Source of the DNA: Tubiluchus corallicola
Lineage: Eukaryota; Priapulida; Priapulimorpha; Priapulimorphida; Tubiluchidae
DNA: 64,000 bases
Reading direction: 5' to 3'
Assembly: GCA_030141605.1 (NCBI GenBank)
Contig: JAQGDQ010000343.1
Location: 1 to 64,000 of the forward strand
Shown here: in pieces, positions 12,001-20,905 of the stretch
How the letters are laid out: each line of letters begins with the position of its first letter
Numbering within the stretch: the first letter of the stretch is position 1
Notes under the pieces: generated by a model
Told to the model about the DNA's origin: nothing
Databases searched by the model: none
The model's input: only the letters and a program-made list of their open reading frames with translations
Translations under genes and position numbers: made by a program

Positions 12001-13048
12001 TTAATGGAAGACAAAAAAAACATGACAGACATTAGTGCAACAGGGAAGCTTACTTTATATGCAATCAGCTCTGACAATATTGTGCACAAACTAGCATGCA
12101 AAGGTATAATTTTGAATCATTATGCGATGTGCTCAATTTTATTGTAATTGAATGAATATTGTAATTCAATGTTTTATTAAATGAATATCTACATCATAAC
12201 AATGTTTACAATAAAAAAAAATTACAAAATGTGTGCTTGCATAGCAAAATCGTCCATACGTCGGAAATTGAAATACATCTTGAATTTGAACTAGGAATCT
12301 TCTACTTACGAGGAAGATGCCTTGGATTACCAGGTCACCATATTCCCGAATGTTCAAGGCAGTCCAAAGTCATCCCTTTTAGCTACTCAGCCAGAAACAC
12401 ATAGGTTTAGCATTTCCATACGTTGGATCACTCACACTAGATTAATCTGCTAGCGTGGTCGATTTAACACTGGAAATGCTGCATCTGATTGGAGTAATTA
12501 TGATGAAAAATTAGTTTGTTGTTAACCGTCTTGTGCCTAGATTCTGTACCACTCATGGATTCAGTTTGAACGGTAACATTAAAAATTCTGACAGTACCTA
12601 CATCTCGATCTCTAAACTTAAAAAAAAACAGATGCTATTAACTTACTCTGATTAATGTTAAGCTCTTACTCAACTAGACTCTGTTTTCTTTACCTAACTT
12701 AACTACTGTACGGCTTTAGAGGAGAAAATGATTTCAATTCTTAGTTGTAGGGGCAAATACTCGTCTTATTTGTTCTATTCAGGTGGGCTACGAGCACAGT
12801 CTTACGTCAAAATTGGGAAAAAGCTTAGAAACCAAGGTGGAGTAACCTCTTCCGTGGGAAAAGTCGGAAGCAATATTGAATGTGGACTATTATGTAACAA
12901 ACGTGACGACTGCATGTCATTTAGCTATAAACAGAACACCAAAGAATGTGAAATAAACGACTGGAATCAAGTGAACAGAGATGATGCTGATAATGCCATT
13001 GATGATTGGGATTATTATGAAAATAGTTGTTTAAATAATGATATATGA
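1..13048 (+). CDS. Tectonin-repeat (beta-propeller) lectin-like protein with C-terminal PAN/apple domain, 5'-partial
   Basis: Join of eight exons read by eye: 1448-1735, 3606-3758, 5675-5815, 6646-6921, 7883-8128, 9906-10013, 11963-12103, 12783-13048 (stop included), with a probable exon end at bases 1-5. This gives 538 residues. Every boundary is GT-AG and every intron is phase 1. Tectonin hallmarks recur: GPAGIWAID...LRYRT, VAVGKQVVWLRDG...LYVRLG, ALGRNKLWAL, TVGPYGVYSVD, GPVGVWAID...HYRT, TVGKDVVWARD...LYVRTG. Tectonin repeats build propellers in secreted lectins such as fish-egg lectin and tachylectin-type proteins; the last exon is a cysteine-rich PAN/apple module often found with binding proteins. 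By my count, exons D-A-B-C carry about five repeats, perhaps one propeller each. The start and any signal peptide lie upstream of the window. The family call is strong; ligand and function are inferred. Confidence 0.85.
1448..1735 (+). CDS. Tectonin gene exon A (first copy)
   Basis: Acceptor tgtgcag ends at 1447; donor GTAGAT at 1736. The exon is 288 bp, phase 1 at both ends. It encodes a cysteine-containing leader (NNWESYDLVFELRS) and then one tectonin blade with GPAGIWAID and LRYRTRTA. It is paralogous to exon E (7883-8128), which has GPVGVWAID and HYRTNT in the same place. Reading past the donor runs into a TC-rich tract that is intronic. Confidence 0.85.
2171..2563 (+). repeat. Intronic segment shared with 9060-9458
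   Basis: About 390 bp in intron A-B reappears in intron E-F, same strand and order: atcagtttttaaact, aaaactgacaaac, ataactattcaacaa, aatattcagacgtg, cctacagtact and gtagaaagcag. It lies at corresponding places in paralogous introns, so it most simply reflects duplication of exons with their introns. A dispersed repeat is the alternative. Confidence 0.8.
3051..3405 (+). repeat. (CTCAT)n pentanucleotide array
   Basis: About 70 nearly perfect copies of CTCAT, broken only by a few CACCC/CCCAT variants near 3243-3300. It begins after gaaaataaatattatcttatcttat, a retroelement-like tail with AATAAA. The unit has no stop in some frames, so it produces an artefactual ORF rich in SHLIS. It lies in intron A-B. 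Confidence 0.97.
3606..3758 (+). CDS. Tectonin gene exon B (first copy)
   Basis: 153 bp, phase 1-1, acceptor tttacag and donor GTAAGC. It encodes one blade: WQKVDTSGID, VAVGKQVVWLRDG and LYVRLG. It is paralogous to exon F (9906-10013). It lies outside the longest open frames and was found from splice sites and the tectonin pattern. Confidence 0.87.
3773..4581. mobile_element. TIR element carrying a 42-bp minisatellite
   Basis: Left end ggcgcgttca...ctctctgaaagtaaactcgcaagtgt and the reverse complement of the right end ggcacgttca...ctctctgacagcaaactcgcaagtgt match over about 65 bp with gaps, so the 809-bp unit looks like a non-autonomous inverted-repeat element. It begins about 14 bp after the donor of exon B. 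No clear target-site duplication was seen. Class is unknown. Confidence 0.6.
3905..4345 (+). repeat. 42-bp minisatellite, ten copies plus a degenerate one
   Basis: The unit contains gctagcgagttttctcgtca and agtaactctcatatg, period exactly 42 bp (14 codons). Variants alternate cagact, cacgct and caggct at one site. Because 42 is divisible by three and the unit lacks stops, both strands show 178- and 203-codon ORFs; these are treated as artefacts. Confidence 0.95.
5125..5365 (+). repeat. Dispersed repeat, copy 1 (other copy 41465-41705)
   Basis: Shared blocks are cccattttt/cttccaccaat, ttttgcatcaacat, gtaagctgcagaagttt, attagtttaagcagc and aagtcacgatgt. Same orientation as the copy 36 kb away. 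It lies in intron B-C. Class unknown. Confidence 0.7.
5675..5815 (+). CDS. Tectonin gene exon C (first copy)
   Basis: 141 bp (47 codons), phase 1-1, acceptor ttgattag and donor GTAAAG. It encodes one blade with SSWQRIENVANL, INALGRNKLWAL and DNVVYKF. Its length is identical to exon G (11963-12103), its paralogue. Confidence 0.87.
6646..6921 (+). CDS. Tectonin gene exon D
   Basis: 276 bp, phase 1-1, acceptor ttttgtag and donor GTAAGTG. It appears to hold two blades: VDVTVGPYGVYSVDKDKFVYYL, then YWRPIRSLK followed by a second strand set ending RVYKADVPINFE. The final bases TTGAAA before the donor match the first bases of the window, suggesting another D-type exon just upstream. Confidence 0.87.
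7535..7697. mobile_element. Short foldback/MITE-like element
   Basis: The 163-bp segment is a near-palindrome. Left arm gccttacaataaattata...gatgattatcggct pairs with the reverse complement of the right arm gcctattgtaaaattata...aatgattatcggct. Arms are about 70 bp with a short loop. It lies in intron D-E. Confidence 0.7.
7883..8128 (+). CDS. Tectonin gene exon E (second copy of A)
   Basis: 246 bp, phase 1-1. The acceptor is a strong polypyrimidine tract ending ccccaag at 7882; donor GTAAGT. It encodes an acidic, serine-rich stretch (SDDYESDDYASSSS) and a blade with GPVGVWAIDTQGITHYRT. The open frame continues upstream to 7717, but that part is intron by the splice signal and phase. Confidence 0.86.
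9060..9458 (+). repeat. Intronic segment shared with 2171-2563
   Basis: Second copy, in intron E-F, diverged by substitutions and small indels but colinear. Further downstream both introns also carry an actagtttg motif block (about 3480-3525 and 9735-9775), extending the correspondence. Confidence 0.8.
9906..10013 (+). CDS. Tectonin gene exon F (second copy of B)
   Basis: 108 bp (36 codons), phase 1-1, acceptor ttttacag and donor GTATAA. It encodes SGWEQAAGIS, ITVGKDVVWARDT and NNLYVRTG, one compact blade. It is shorter than exon B by 15 codons at the 5' side. Confidence 0.86.
10627..11008. mobile_element. Non-autonomous hAT element (382 bp)
   Basis: Ends are CAGTGGTCCCAAA and, on the other strand, CAGTGGTTCCCAAA, the classic hAT terminus. 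It is flanked by a perfect 8-bp target-site duplication CTTTACGA (10619-10626 and 11009-11016). It has no transposase. The interior is rich in ttaccccc and ccgttacc blocks near both ends. It lies in intron F-G of the tectonin gene. Confidence 0.88.
11963..12103 (+). CDS. Tectonin gene exon G (second copy of C)
   Basis: 141 bp, phase 1-1, acceptor ccaaatag and donor GTATAA. It encodes a blade with IAWRLMEDKKNM, ISATGKLTLYAI and DNIVHKL. Same length and phase as exon C. Confidence 0.86.
12783..13048 (+). CDS. Tectonin gene last exon: PAN/apple-like domain and stop
   Basis: The acceptor ctattcag ends at 12782. The exon encodes 87 residues and stops at TGA 13046-13048. The cysteine pattern NIECGLLCNKRDDCMSFSY...KECEIND and a final SCLNN fit a PAN/apple module (six half-cystines expected in the full family; five are seen here: C-x3-C, C, C, C). 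A possible AATAAA is at 13531-13536. The long open frame starting at 12728 begins in intron and is not used. Confidence 0.83.
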
Positions 13049-15745
13049 CTTAACAAAATTTAGTTTTGTGTTGCTCAATTATTTTATTTTATTTTTATTA
13101 AGTTAACTGCCGATTATTATGCATGTTGTGGTCAAACTAAAGAAGGGGTGGACAAACACACAGCTATATGATCCTCGTAACTGCTAGAAGCTCTCGTTGC
13201 TGAAACCATGGCAACGCCATGCAGTTGCCCTCTCCCAATATAAATTAACGTTTTCTACATTTGATACTTTTCAACATTTCTATAATACTACGAATTTATG
13301 TGTTAAAAAAGTGAGATAAATTTTCTGTTCCATGTTTGTTCACCCTAGCGTTAGTGTTTGTGAAGTTCTGCATGGGGCAATTAATATGTTTTAATTTTTT
13401 ATTATTACTGTATTAAAGTAGGTCTAAGTCAATCTACTATAACGCAGGCGCTAACAAAATCTAAACTAGACAAACTGTGAAACTAGACAAACTGTAGATA
13501 GTATAACATGCATTAAATGGCAAAAGTGGTAATAAAAACTTCTGTTATTTATTAGGAAATATCACAAATTTTGTAAGAACAGCTATATTATTTTCCCTCT
13601 GCAGTACTTTTAAATGTTGGCGTATATCAAGTCAAAGCGATTTTTTTCAATTTTTCTCCAATCTCAGCAAGCTCTTAGCCTTTGCAAAATTCTTTTAATG
13701 ACTGAAACTTCATTGCTATGGCGAAGACAGTAGTGTTTGAAATGGGCCTGGCGTGAGATCCCTAGGTGACATTCTGTGGAAATCCAGAGCATCATATGGA
13801 TCACATGAATCTCTTATATTATTGACAATGTAGTTTTTCGACAAATGATGGTCTGAGAGACTGAGACTCTCAATACATGATCTCGATTTGCCTTTGGGTT
13901 GGTTTCTTAAACTCTTGAAGTTTCCAAAGAAGATAGCTAAAATGGCAAATCGTACTAGTGCAGTAGATCTTTCCAGATTTTCGTCTAATTTGAGCAAAAA
14001 GATTGGCCAAGGTTTTAGTTCATCTGTACCAACTTGTCAATGTAGAAAATGCGACATGTGTAATGATTGACACATTATGCGACGTATGTATAACGGATGA
14101 AGAATTTCCATGCTATGAAACCAAAATAAATTAAGTTTTAAAAATTAACAAAGTCTGCATGAGTTAATTGTGAAACACCTTGTTAGCACATTGGTGTCAG
14201 AAGTGGGATTTTCTAAAGTTGCTAAATCACAGTGACTCATAATGTTTCTATCATGACACTGCTCTGGTAATTCTTAAAAGTAGCTTTAGTAGTGATTGCT
14301 GTGATGACTTTCTGTTGCTGTGTTACCAGTCTAAAACAAGACTGTAAGACAATTAATGGTTGCATTAAAGATTAAAGTTGCAAACAACTTGTTGTAATGC
14401 AAGTATCTATTTGGCAAAAAATGAATATCCTTCTGTATCAACATTCCTGAAAAGTTACTTAGGGCACATCAGCTGATGTTGCTAGAAGGGATACTAGACT
14501 TATTTCTGAATCAAGATCTTTTTGTGCTTTGGAAATGTGACTTCTCTTCTTTGTGTGTGGGTATTAATCTATCTCTATGTGGTGAATGTGTTTTTGTAGA
14601 GTTTTCAAGTATTCAATGAAAAGTGATTATTACTTATCATAGTTTTAGTGTGCAAATAGATGTGAATAATCTATTATAGATTGCAATTACCAATAAAGAT
14701 TAAAACTTTATAGAATTTAGATAATAAGTATCGATTAATTTATAGGCTGTACTTTATAATCTATTATCTAGAGTTTTGACTGTTATCTAGAATTTCAGCT
14801 TTTTCGTCTCTACGACAATTTTTTATTTGTATGAATCACTATTTTTAGATTGGCATTTCTATAAAATTATATTTTGTCGTTTTATGTATATTTTACGTAT
14901 ATTTTACTACGTAGTTAAGTAAAGTGCAAGAGTAGCCTTTACTGAGCTATATAATAAGTATAATCTACATTTTAAGCCTCATAAGTCATAACAAATTTTT
15001 ACTTACTTATTTTAAATCATTTACTTAGATTTATATATTATAATATAGAATATATATATATATATATATATGTAATATTATACAATATACAATATATATA
15101 TATTGACTGACGACTATTTGTAATGTTTGCTTGTAATTTTTGTGGTTAAAATAACATAAAGATAAAAACAAAATAAACGACTTTTGCCAGTTGTTGAATG
15201 TCACGTATGGCACTCATATTTGTCTCTCAAATCTCTCTGATTTGTTAGAAACTTTTCAAAAACGCTCAATGGAAGTAATTTTTCGAAGTAATACTTGTCG
15301 TCGTTCGAAATAACCCTAACCTAGATGCAGAATGGAAAGATTCAAGAACAGTTTTATTTCTTATGGTTCATCTAATTTCCAAACGTAAATTTAAACTTAT
15401 TTTGATTTAATTTGTTCACGTTCTCTTGTAACAGTGTAATATTGCTTGTTGCAGTATGTTCTATCTTGCTTAAATTTGCTAATAAGAATTTCATTATATT
15501 TTGTAATTTTATGCTGTGGTGTAATTCAACATTCTGGTTTTAATGATAATAAATGAAACTAAATGTACAACTGTGTTCTAGAATTTTATTTGCATTGTGT
15601 TAAAATTGGCTCAGCTATATTCTGCATTTTGCATTATGCTGCATTTTGTTAGTTAAGCATTTGTTGGTCTGCTTAGTAGTTGGATGATGGGCACAGATGA
15701 TCAGATGATTCTGCCATTAGGAGATCTTTTATATCATGAAGTAAA
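13049..15745. other. Intergenic, no gene supported
   Basis: AT-rich sequence downstream of the tectonin gene. It includes a (TA)n tract at about 15052-15071. A 60-codon plus-strand frame at 13888-14070 ends in a CQCRKCDMC cluster, followed by AATAAA near 14125, but it has no splice support or recognised family. Nothing else is convincing. Confidence 0.6.
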
Positions 15746-16018
15746 ACATAAATTAAGCAAAGGTTTTTCTAGAACCATATGAGTACCAAGTAGTCCAAGG
15801 TAACTTGAAAACTATTGACATTTTAGTTAATGTAATACATAAATTAAGCAATGGTTTTTCTAGAACCATATGAGTACCAAGTAGTCCAAGGTAACTTGGA
15901 AACTATTGACATTTTAGTTAATGTAATACATAAATTAAGCAATGGTTTTTCTAGAACCATATGAGTACCAAGTAGTCCAAGGTAACTTGGAAACTACTGA
16001 CATTTTAGTTAATGTAAA
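15746..16018 (+). repeat. 91-bp unit in three tandem copies
   Basis: The block aattaagcaatgg...ctagaaccatatgagtacca...aacttggaaactattgacat repeats at 15751, 15842 and 15933, period 91 bp. Only a few substitutions separate the copies (aaagg/aatgg, actattg/actactg), so the triplication is recent. Confidence 0.95.
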
Positions 16019-17089
16019 ATCGCAAAGCAAACATTTGCCCAGTGAGCACATGATTTGGATAATTAATTATATAAAAATACATCTTTAATTAAGATTTTGT
16101 TGTTTCCTGCCACTTTTGAATTGCTGACGGATAGTGTCACTTTTTGGGTAAAAATCTGGTTCTCCAATTTTGGTTGTTAGCACAGCATGTGCAGCAGTCA
16201 CGTGATTACAGGTTTTACATGAGATACAAATTCTCATCCAGTATCATTTAAAGGGGAAAAAAGGGGGATGAAATTTAAAGTTCGTCCAAAAAACTTTAAC
16301 GTTATCCAAAAACTAAAAAGTTATATTAATTAGCATTGCACTTACTTGTTTGAAAGACTTATGTAACTGGAAAAGAGAATTGTCAATAATTTAAAATATT
16401 CACGCCACATGGTAAAACATCGCTGAATCACCATTCCAAAGACCATCACTAATTACACTTTTGCTTAGTTAGTGAAGTGTTTGATGCAAATGATGTGATT
16501 TTTTTTTAAACTTTACCGATTGTTATTGAAACTTGTTTCAAATGAATTACAGTTGAATTTTTTATGCTAACCGTCATAGTGGAAGTTTCAAGCACATGTA
16601 AACTGTTTAATGTGACATTCTTATGCAATGACTTCACTTTCTTTGTGTAGATGGCTCTGACAGAATATCGGCCATCCATATTTCAAGATTGGCAGCTTGC
16701 ATGAGTGATAATTTTGTTTTGAGCTTATTTGCTAGGTAAATTACTAAAATGAAATTAAAAACTTATTTTAAAAATTTAAAATAAATCTTGATATATCCTG
16801 GTAAGTATACTTGTGCCACATACCAGGCAAATACACTGAAAGAAAATAGGTTTTCAATCAAAATTTGTTAACAGTTTAATTAGTGCGAGGCGTCGTATCA
16901 AACACTTAAGTGAAGTTTCATTGATTGTATTTTATACTATAGACACGAGTATCACGTTATGGTATAGGGTGTAGTGTGTTAACGGCGAAGTCGTTTTCCT
17001 TTTAACGATGTGTATTTTTTTACTCTCATGGGCGTCTAGTTTAATTTATTCTCACGGGCATGAGTTTTCTATCGAGAGTTCTTGTAATG

Positions 17090-18015
17090 AATAAAGCTTG
17101 CCTGCAAGAAACTCCTGATGGAAACTCTCAGCAAATCTCGAAGAGTTTGCAATGTCTTGCAGAGAGAAGTCCAAAAGTCGTTCACACTTACAAATTTACT
17201 CCGAAAGAGAACTCTCAGCAACATGCGGAAAGCTTGCAGTAACACATAGAGACTAGAGAGAACTTCCAAAATCGTTCACACTTACAAGTTTACTCCCAGA
17301 AAAGACTCTCAGCAAACCTCGGAGAGTTTGCAGTAACTTATAGAGAGAACTCCCAAAATCGTTCACACTTACAAGTTTACTCCCAGAAAAGACTCTCAGC
17401 AAAGCTCGGAGAGTCTGTAGTAACTTATAGAGAGAACTACCAAAATCGTTCACACTTACAAGTTTACTCCCAGAAAAGACTCTCAGCAAACCTCGGAGAG
17501 TTTGCAGTAACTTATAGAGAGAACTCCCAAAATCGTCCACACTTACAAGTTTACTCCCAGAAAAGACTCTCAGCAAACCTCGGAGAGTCTGTAGTAACTT
17601 ATAGAGAGAACTCCCAAAATCGTTCACACTTACAAGTTTACTCCCAGAAAAGACTCTCAGCAAACCTCGGAGAGTTTGCAGTAACTTATAGAGAGAACTC
17701 CCAAAATCGTCCACACTTACAAGTTTACTCCCAGAAAAGACTCTCAGCAAACCTCGGAGAGTCTGTAGTAACTTATAGAGAGAACTACCAAAATCGTTCA
17801 CACTTACAAGTTTACTCCCAGAAAAGACTCTCAGCAAACCTCGGAGAGTTTGCAGTAACTTATAGAGAGAACTCCCAAAATCGTTCACACTTACAAGTTT
17901 ACTGCCAGAAAAAACTCTCAGCAAATATCGGAAAGCTTGCAGTAACTCGTAGAGAGAACTCCCAAAATCGTTCACACTTACAAGTTTACTCACAGAAAAT
18001 TTACTCACAAGTTTA
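17090..18015 (+). repeat. 87-bp minisatellite, about ten copies
   Basis: The unit carries ttcacacttacaagtttact, cccagaaaagactctcagca and gagagtttgcagtaactta. Eight copies (about 17270-17965) are nearly identical; two degenerate copies lie at the left edge. The 87-bp period is 29 codons, which makes a 260-codon minus-strand ORF; treated as artefact. Motifs cgttcacacttacaagttt and gagagaaact are shared with the element at 3773-4581, so the two arrays may come from one repeat family. Confidence 0.93.
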
Positions 18016-18560
18016 CTCACAAAACAACTCATCAAACCAGAGAATATTTGAAGGTCTTAGCGAGCGACTTCATGCTAAATAATTTAACAACAGTGTGAAC
18101 TCTGTTACGTAAAATAGGTCAAAATTTATACTTGTTTATAGTATGTAGGTTATAGTCAGACAGAAAAACGATTTACTGTAATACTGTAAGGCTATCGCTT
18201 CGAGTGTAAATATTAACGACTGTTTCACACCACACCACATTGCCAAGCACACTGCATCATGCACATGGCCGGTGTCTGTCAAAATGCTTTCCATACGAAA
18301 TTACTTGATGCAATTAAGCTTAATTGCGAATTTAGGTCACTTTTCTGATGACGACAATTCATTATTAGATAAAAACAACAGGCCAAGTAGGAAAGATTCG
18401 TTCAATAAATTAATGTTGTCAATGTTGCAAACTTTACGCAATGTTATCAAAACAATTATTTTTTTATATGTTTCTGTAATATGTGCAAACAGGATTTTTT
18501 GTTTAATAAATGATGACATTTTACACGATGGTTTTGAGCAATATTACAGCGTCCTGTCTA

Positions 18561-19173
18561 GGGGAGACCCGGGTAAAGTGGATCACTGGACAAAGCGGAT
18601 CAAATGTGTTTGCTCTTTTTTCCGCAAGGCGTCGCAGTCTACGCACTGTGTGATGTTACATCATCATCTACTATGTACTCTGCATAAACGACCTCGACCT
18701 TTGCAAAGTTTGTCTAAGTCAGGTACACAAAATTAAGTTTTTCATCCACTTTCTTACGATTTTTCACTTTTATAGATCATGGTGATAAATTCCACTTAGT
18801 GCAGATTTATTCGCTACTGTTTTTACATATGATGGATGGTTCACTGCTGCTTCATTTCAATTTATTTCTGCAAAATAAACAAAATTGATTCAAAAGATAT
18901 TGTTAGTCATGATGAGCTCAGCCGCTCCGGGCAAAGCGGATCAATTTGCCCATACGTATGATCCACTATGCCCGTAAAAAGATCCACTTTGCCCTAGAAA
19001 TTTTGGTTTCGTATTTCGGAATTATCTGTTAAACGAGTAATAGTAATTATACCACATGAATATAGCAGAGTTTCCTACGGAAGAATAGGGCATGTGATTG
19101 ATTGTTACAGATCAAACGTCTTGAACTCTATGAGCGAAAACCCTTAAGTGATCCACTTTACCCGGGTCTCCCC
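18561..19173. mobile_element. 613-bp element with perfect 27-bp terminal inverted repeats
   Basis: 18561-18587 (begins GGGGAGACCCGGGTAAAGTG) is the exact reverse complement of 19147-19173. Internal copies of gcaaagcggatca and gatccactttgccc add subterminal repeats in both orientations. No transposase. The target-site duplication is not clear. The superfamily is not assigned. Confidence 0.82.
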
Positions 19174-19285
19174 CATATCTTTAGTTAAACATCATAAATA
19201 ATGTGAGAACTGGAATGAGAATAATTAAGTAAACTAGTGTCTTCTGCAATGAGTAACCCTATTCTCAGTAACCATGTTCACACCA

Positions 19286-19384
19286 TCATCATCATCATCA
19301 TCATCATCGTCATCATCATCATACGCCCGTCACGTCGATTGTAGACATTGGGCAGGCAGAATTCTAAAATAAAAGAAATCTGCC

Positions 19385-19415
<31 letters not shown>

Positions 19416-19478
19416 CACGCCCGTCACGTCTATTGTAGACATTGGGCAGGCAGAATTCTAAAATAAAAGAAATCTGCC

Positions 19479-19509
<31 letters not shown>

Positions 19510-19572
19510 CACGCCCGTCACGTCTATTGTAGACATCGGGCAGGCAGAATTCTAAAATAAAAGAAATCTGCC

Positions 19573-19616
<44 letters not shown>

Positions 19617-19680
19617 ACGCCCGTCACGTCTATTGTAGACATCGGGCAGGCAGAATTCTAAAATAAAAGAAATCTGCCTT
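19286..19680 (+). repeat. Tandem 94-106 bp units with (CAT)n tracts
   Basis: acgcccgtcacgtc occurs at 19323, 19417, 19511 and 19617, each followed by tgtagaca(t/c)(t/c)gggcaggcagaattc and taaaagaaatctgccttc. Length differences come from the number of CAT triplets. The unit is the outer part of the left arm of the neighbouring foldback element, amplified in tandem. Confidence 0.92.
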
Positions 19681-20200
19681 CAGACAGGTAAACGCAGCAG
19701 TAATCCAGCAAAAAAACTAGACACTGCTACGCCAGTGGCTTGTCAGCACCACTTCCGCTAAACCATTGCCTTTACATCAACCATGAATCACAGTATAAAG
19801 TCTCTTTACCTGCTTTATAATTTGCTGGCATTCTTCTTCTTTTTCTTCTTGTTCTTCTTCTTGTTCTTCTTCTTCTTCTTCTTCTTCTTCTTCATGGTCT
19901 CATTCCATCTGTTGTAGACATTGGGGCATTGACATTTATTAGAGGTTTTACTGTCGATCAAAACGACAGTAACAAACAAAGGAGTATATAGTTATGTATA
20001 TAATTAACAAAGACAGTTTGAACATGGCATTTTTTCCTTGCAAGAATACTAAAGTCGTTAGCACAACTGAAAACGTAATTTTTCACAGATTTGTTTAATA
20101 TACGTGAACAACATAAAACTAACCAATGTAAAACGTGCAACAGACTCAACGTCCAACTGCAAATTTGGTAGAAAAACAACAGATACAGTGACATTTACAC

Positions 20201-20679
20201 CAGGGGTGTGCAAATTATCTGACTAGCCGGGACACATTAAACTTTCCCGCAATTCCTGCAGGTCACAGGCAGTTTGATCAAGGAGCCAAGTACAGTAGGA
20301 CCTAATAACGATTTTTTTTGCATCCGACCTGCATACGCCAATACTACTACACTCAAGAAACTATTTTAGAAGTTATTAAAATTTATATTACAAACCATGT
20401 ATTTCTACTTTCAGGACAGATAGTGGTAATTTCATTACAATGCATATTAGTAATGTGTATCACACAGTCTGTGTAGTACAGTGTTATTAAGCTACAACCG
20501 TCTTGTAAGGGTTAATGGCATCCGATCTAGTAGAAAAAACTACCCGCACTATCTTTGGGATCGTGGCACGGACTTCAGCTGGATACACTCAATTAATCGC
20601 CCGGGCCGCACTTTCATTAGGTTGACAAATCTCTTCGCGGGCCGCAAGTGGCCCGCGGGACGCATATTGCACACCCCTG
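20201..20679. mobile_element. Non-autonomous hAT element (479 bp) nested in the foldback element
   Basis: Ends are a perfect 13-bp inverted repeat CAGGGGTGTGCAA. It is flanked by a perfect 8-bp target-site duplication ATTTACAC at 20193-20200 and 20680-20687. Subterminal GC-rich blocks (gggccgc, gcgggccgcaag) lie near the right end. No transposase. Its insertion is younger than the surrounding element. Confidence 0.93.
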
Positions 20680-20817
20680 ATTTACACAGCTGATCACTGA
20701 CAGGACTAGAAAAGAGTATTCGTAAGAAAAGCTTAAAAATTCGACTTGAATCGTAGAATGTTTGTGCTGTTGAAAATTTTGCTCAGCTGTAACGTCACCA
20801 TTAACTGGGCTCAATGG

Positions 20818-20905
20818 CCCTTAATTAAGTTTTGGACCTATTATTTAATTATCAGAAGCATTTCAGCATTAATACGGATGTTAAAATGTATACTTTTTTT
20901 ACCGT
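20818..20905 (+). repeat. Dispersed repeat, inverted copy at 29925-30025
   Basis: ttaattaagtttt...cctatta...ttatcagaagca...gttaaaatgtatactttt matches the reverse complement of 29925-30025. It is conserved enough that the short translated frames also resemble each other. No coding claim is made. Confidence 0.65.

Noticed and set aside
13888-14070. 60-codon ORF ending in a cysteine cluster
   Set aside because: No splice or homology support. Worth only a transcript check.
17253-18035. 260-codon minus-strand ORF with a 29-residue repeat
   Set aside because: Product of the 87-bp array. It starts and ends with the array, with no splice signals or recognised fold.
18272-18736. 154-codon plus-strand ORF
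   Set aside because: It crosses the left inverted end of the 613-bp element, so it cannot be an ancestral gene. No recognised domain.
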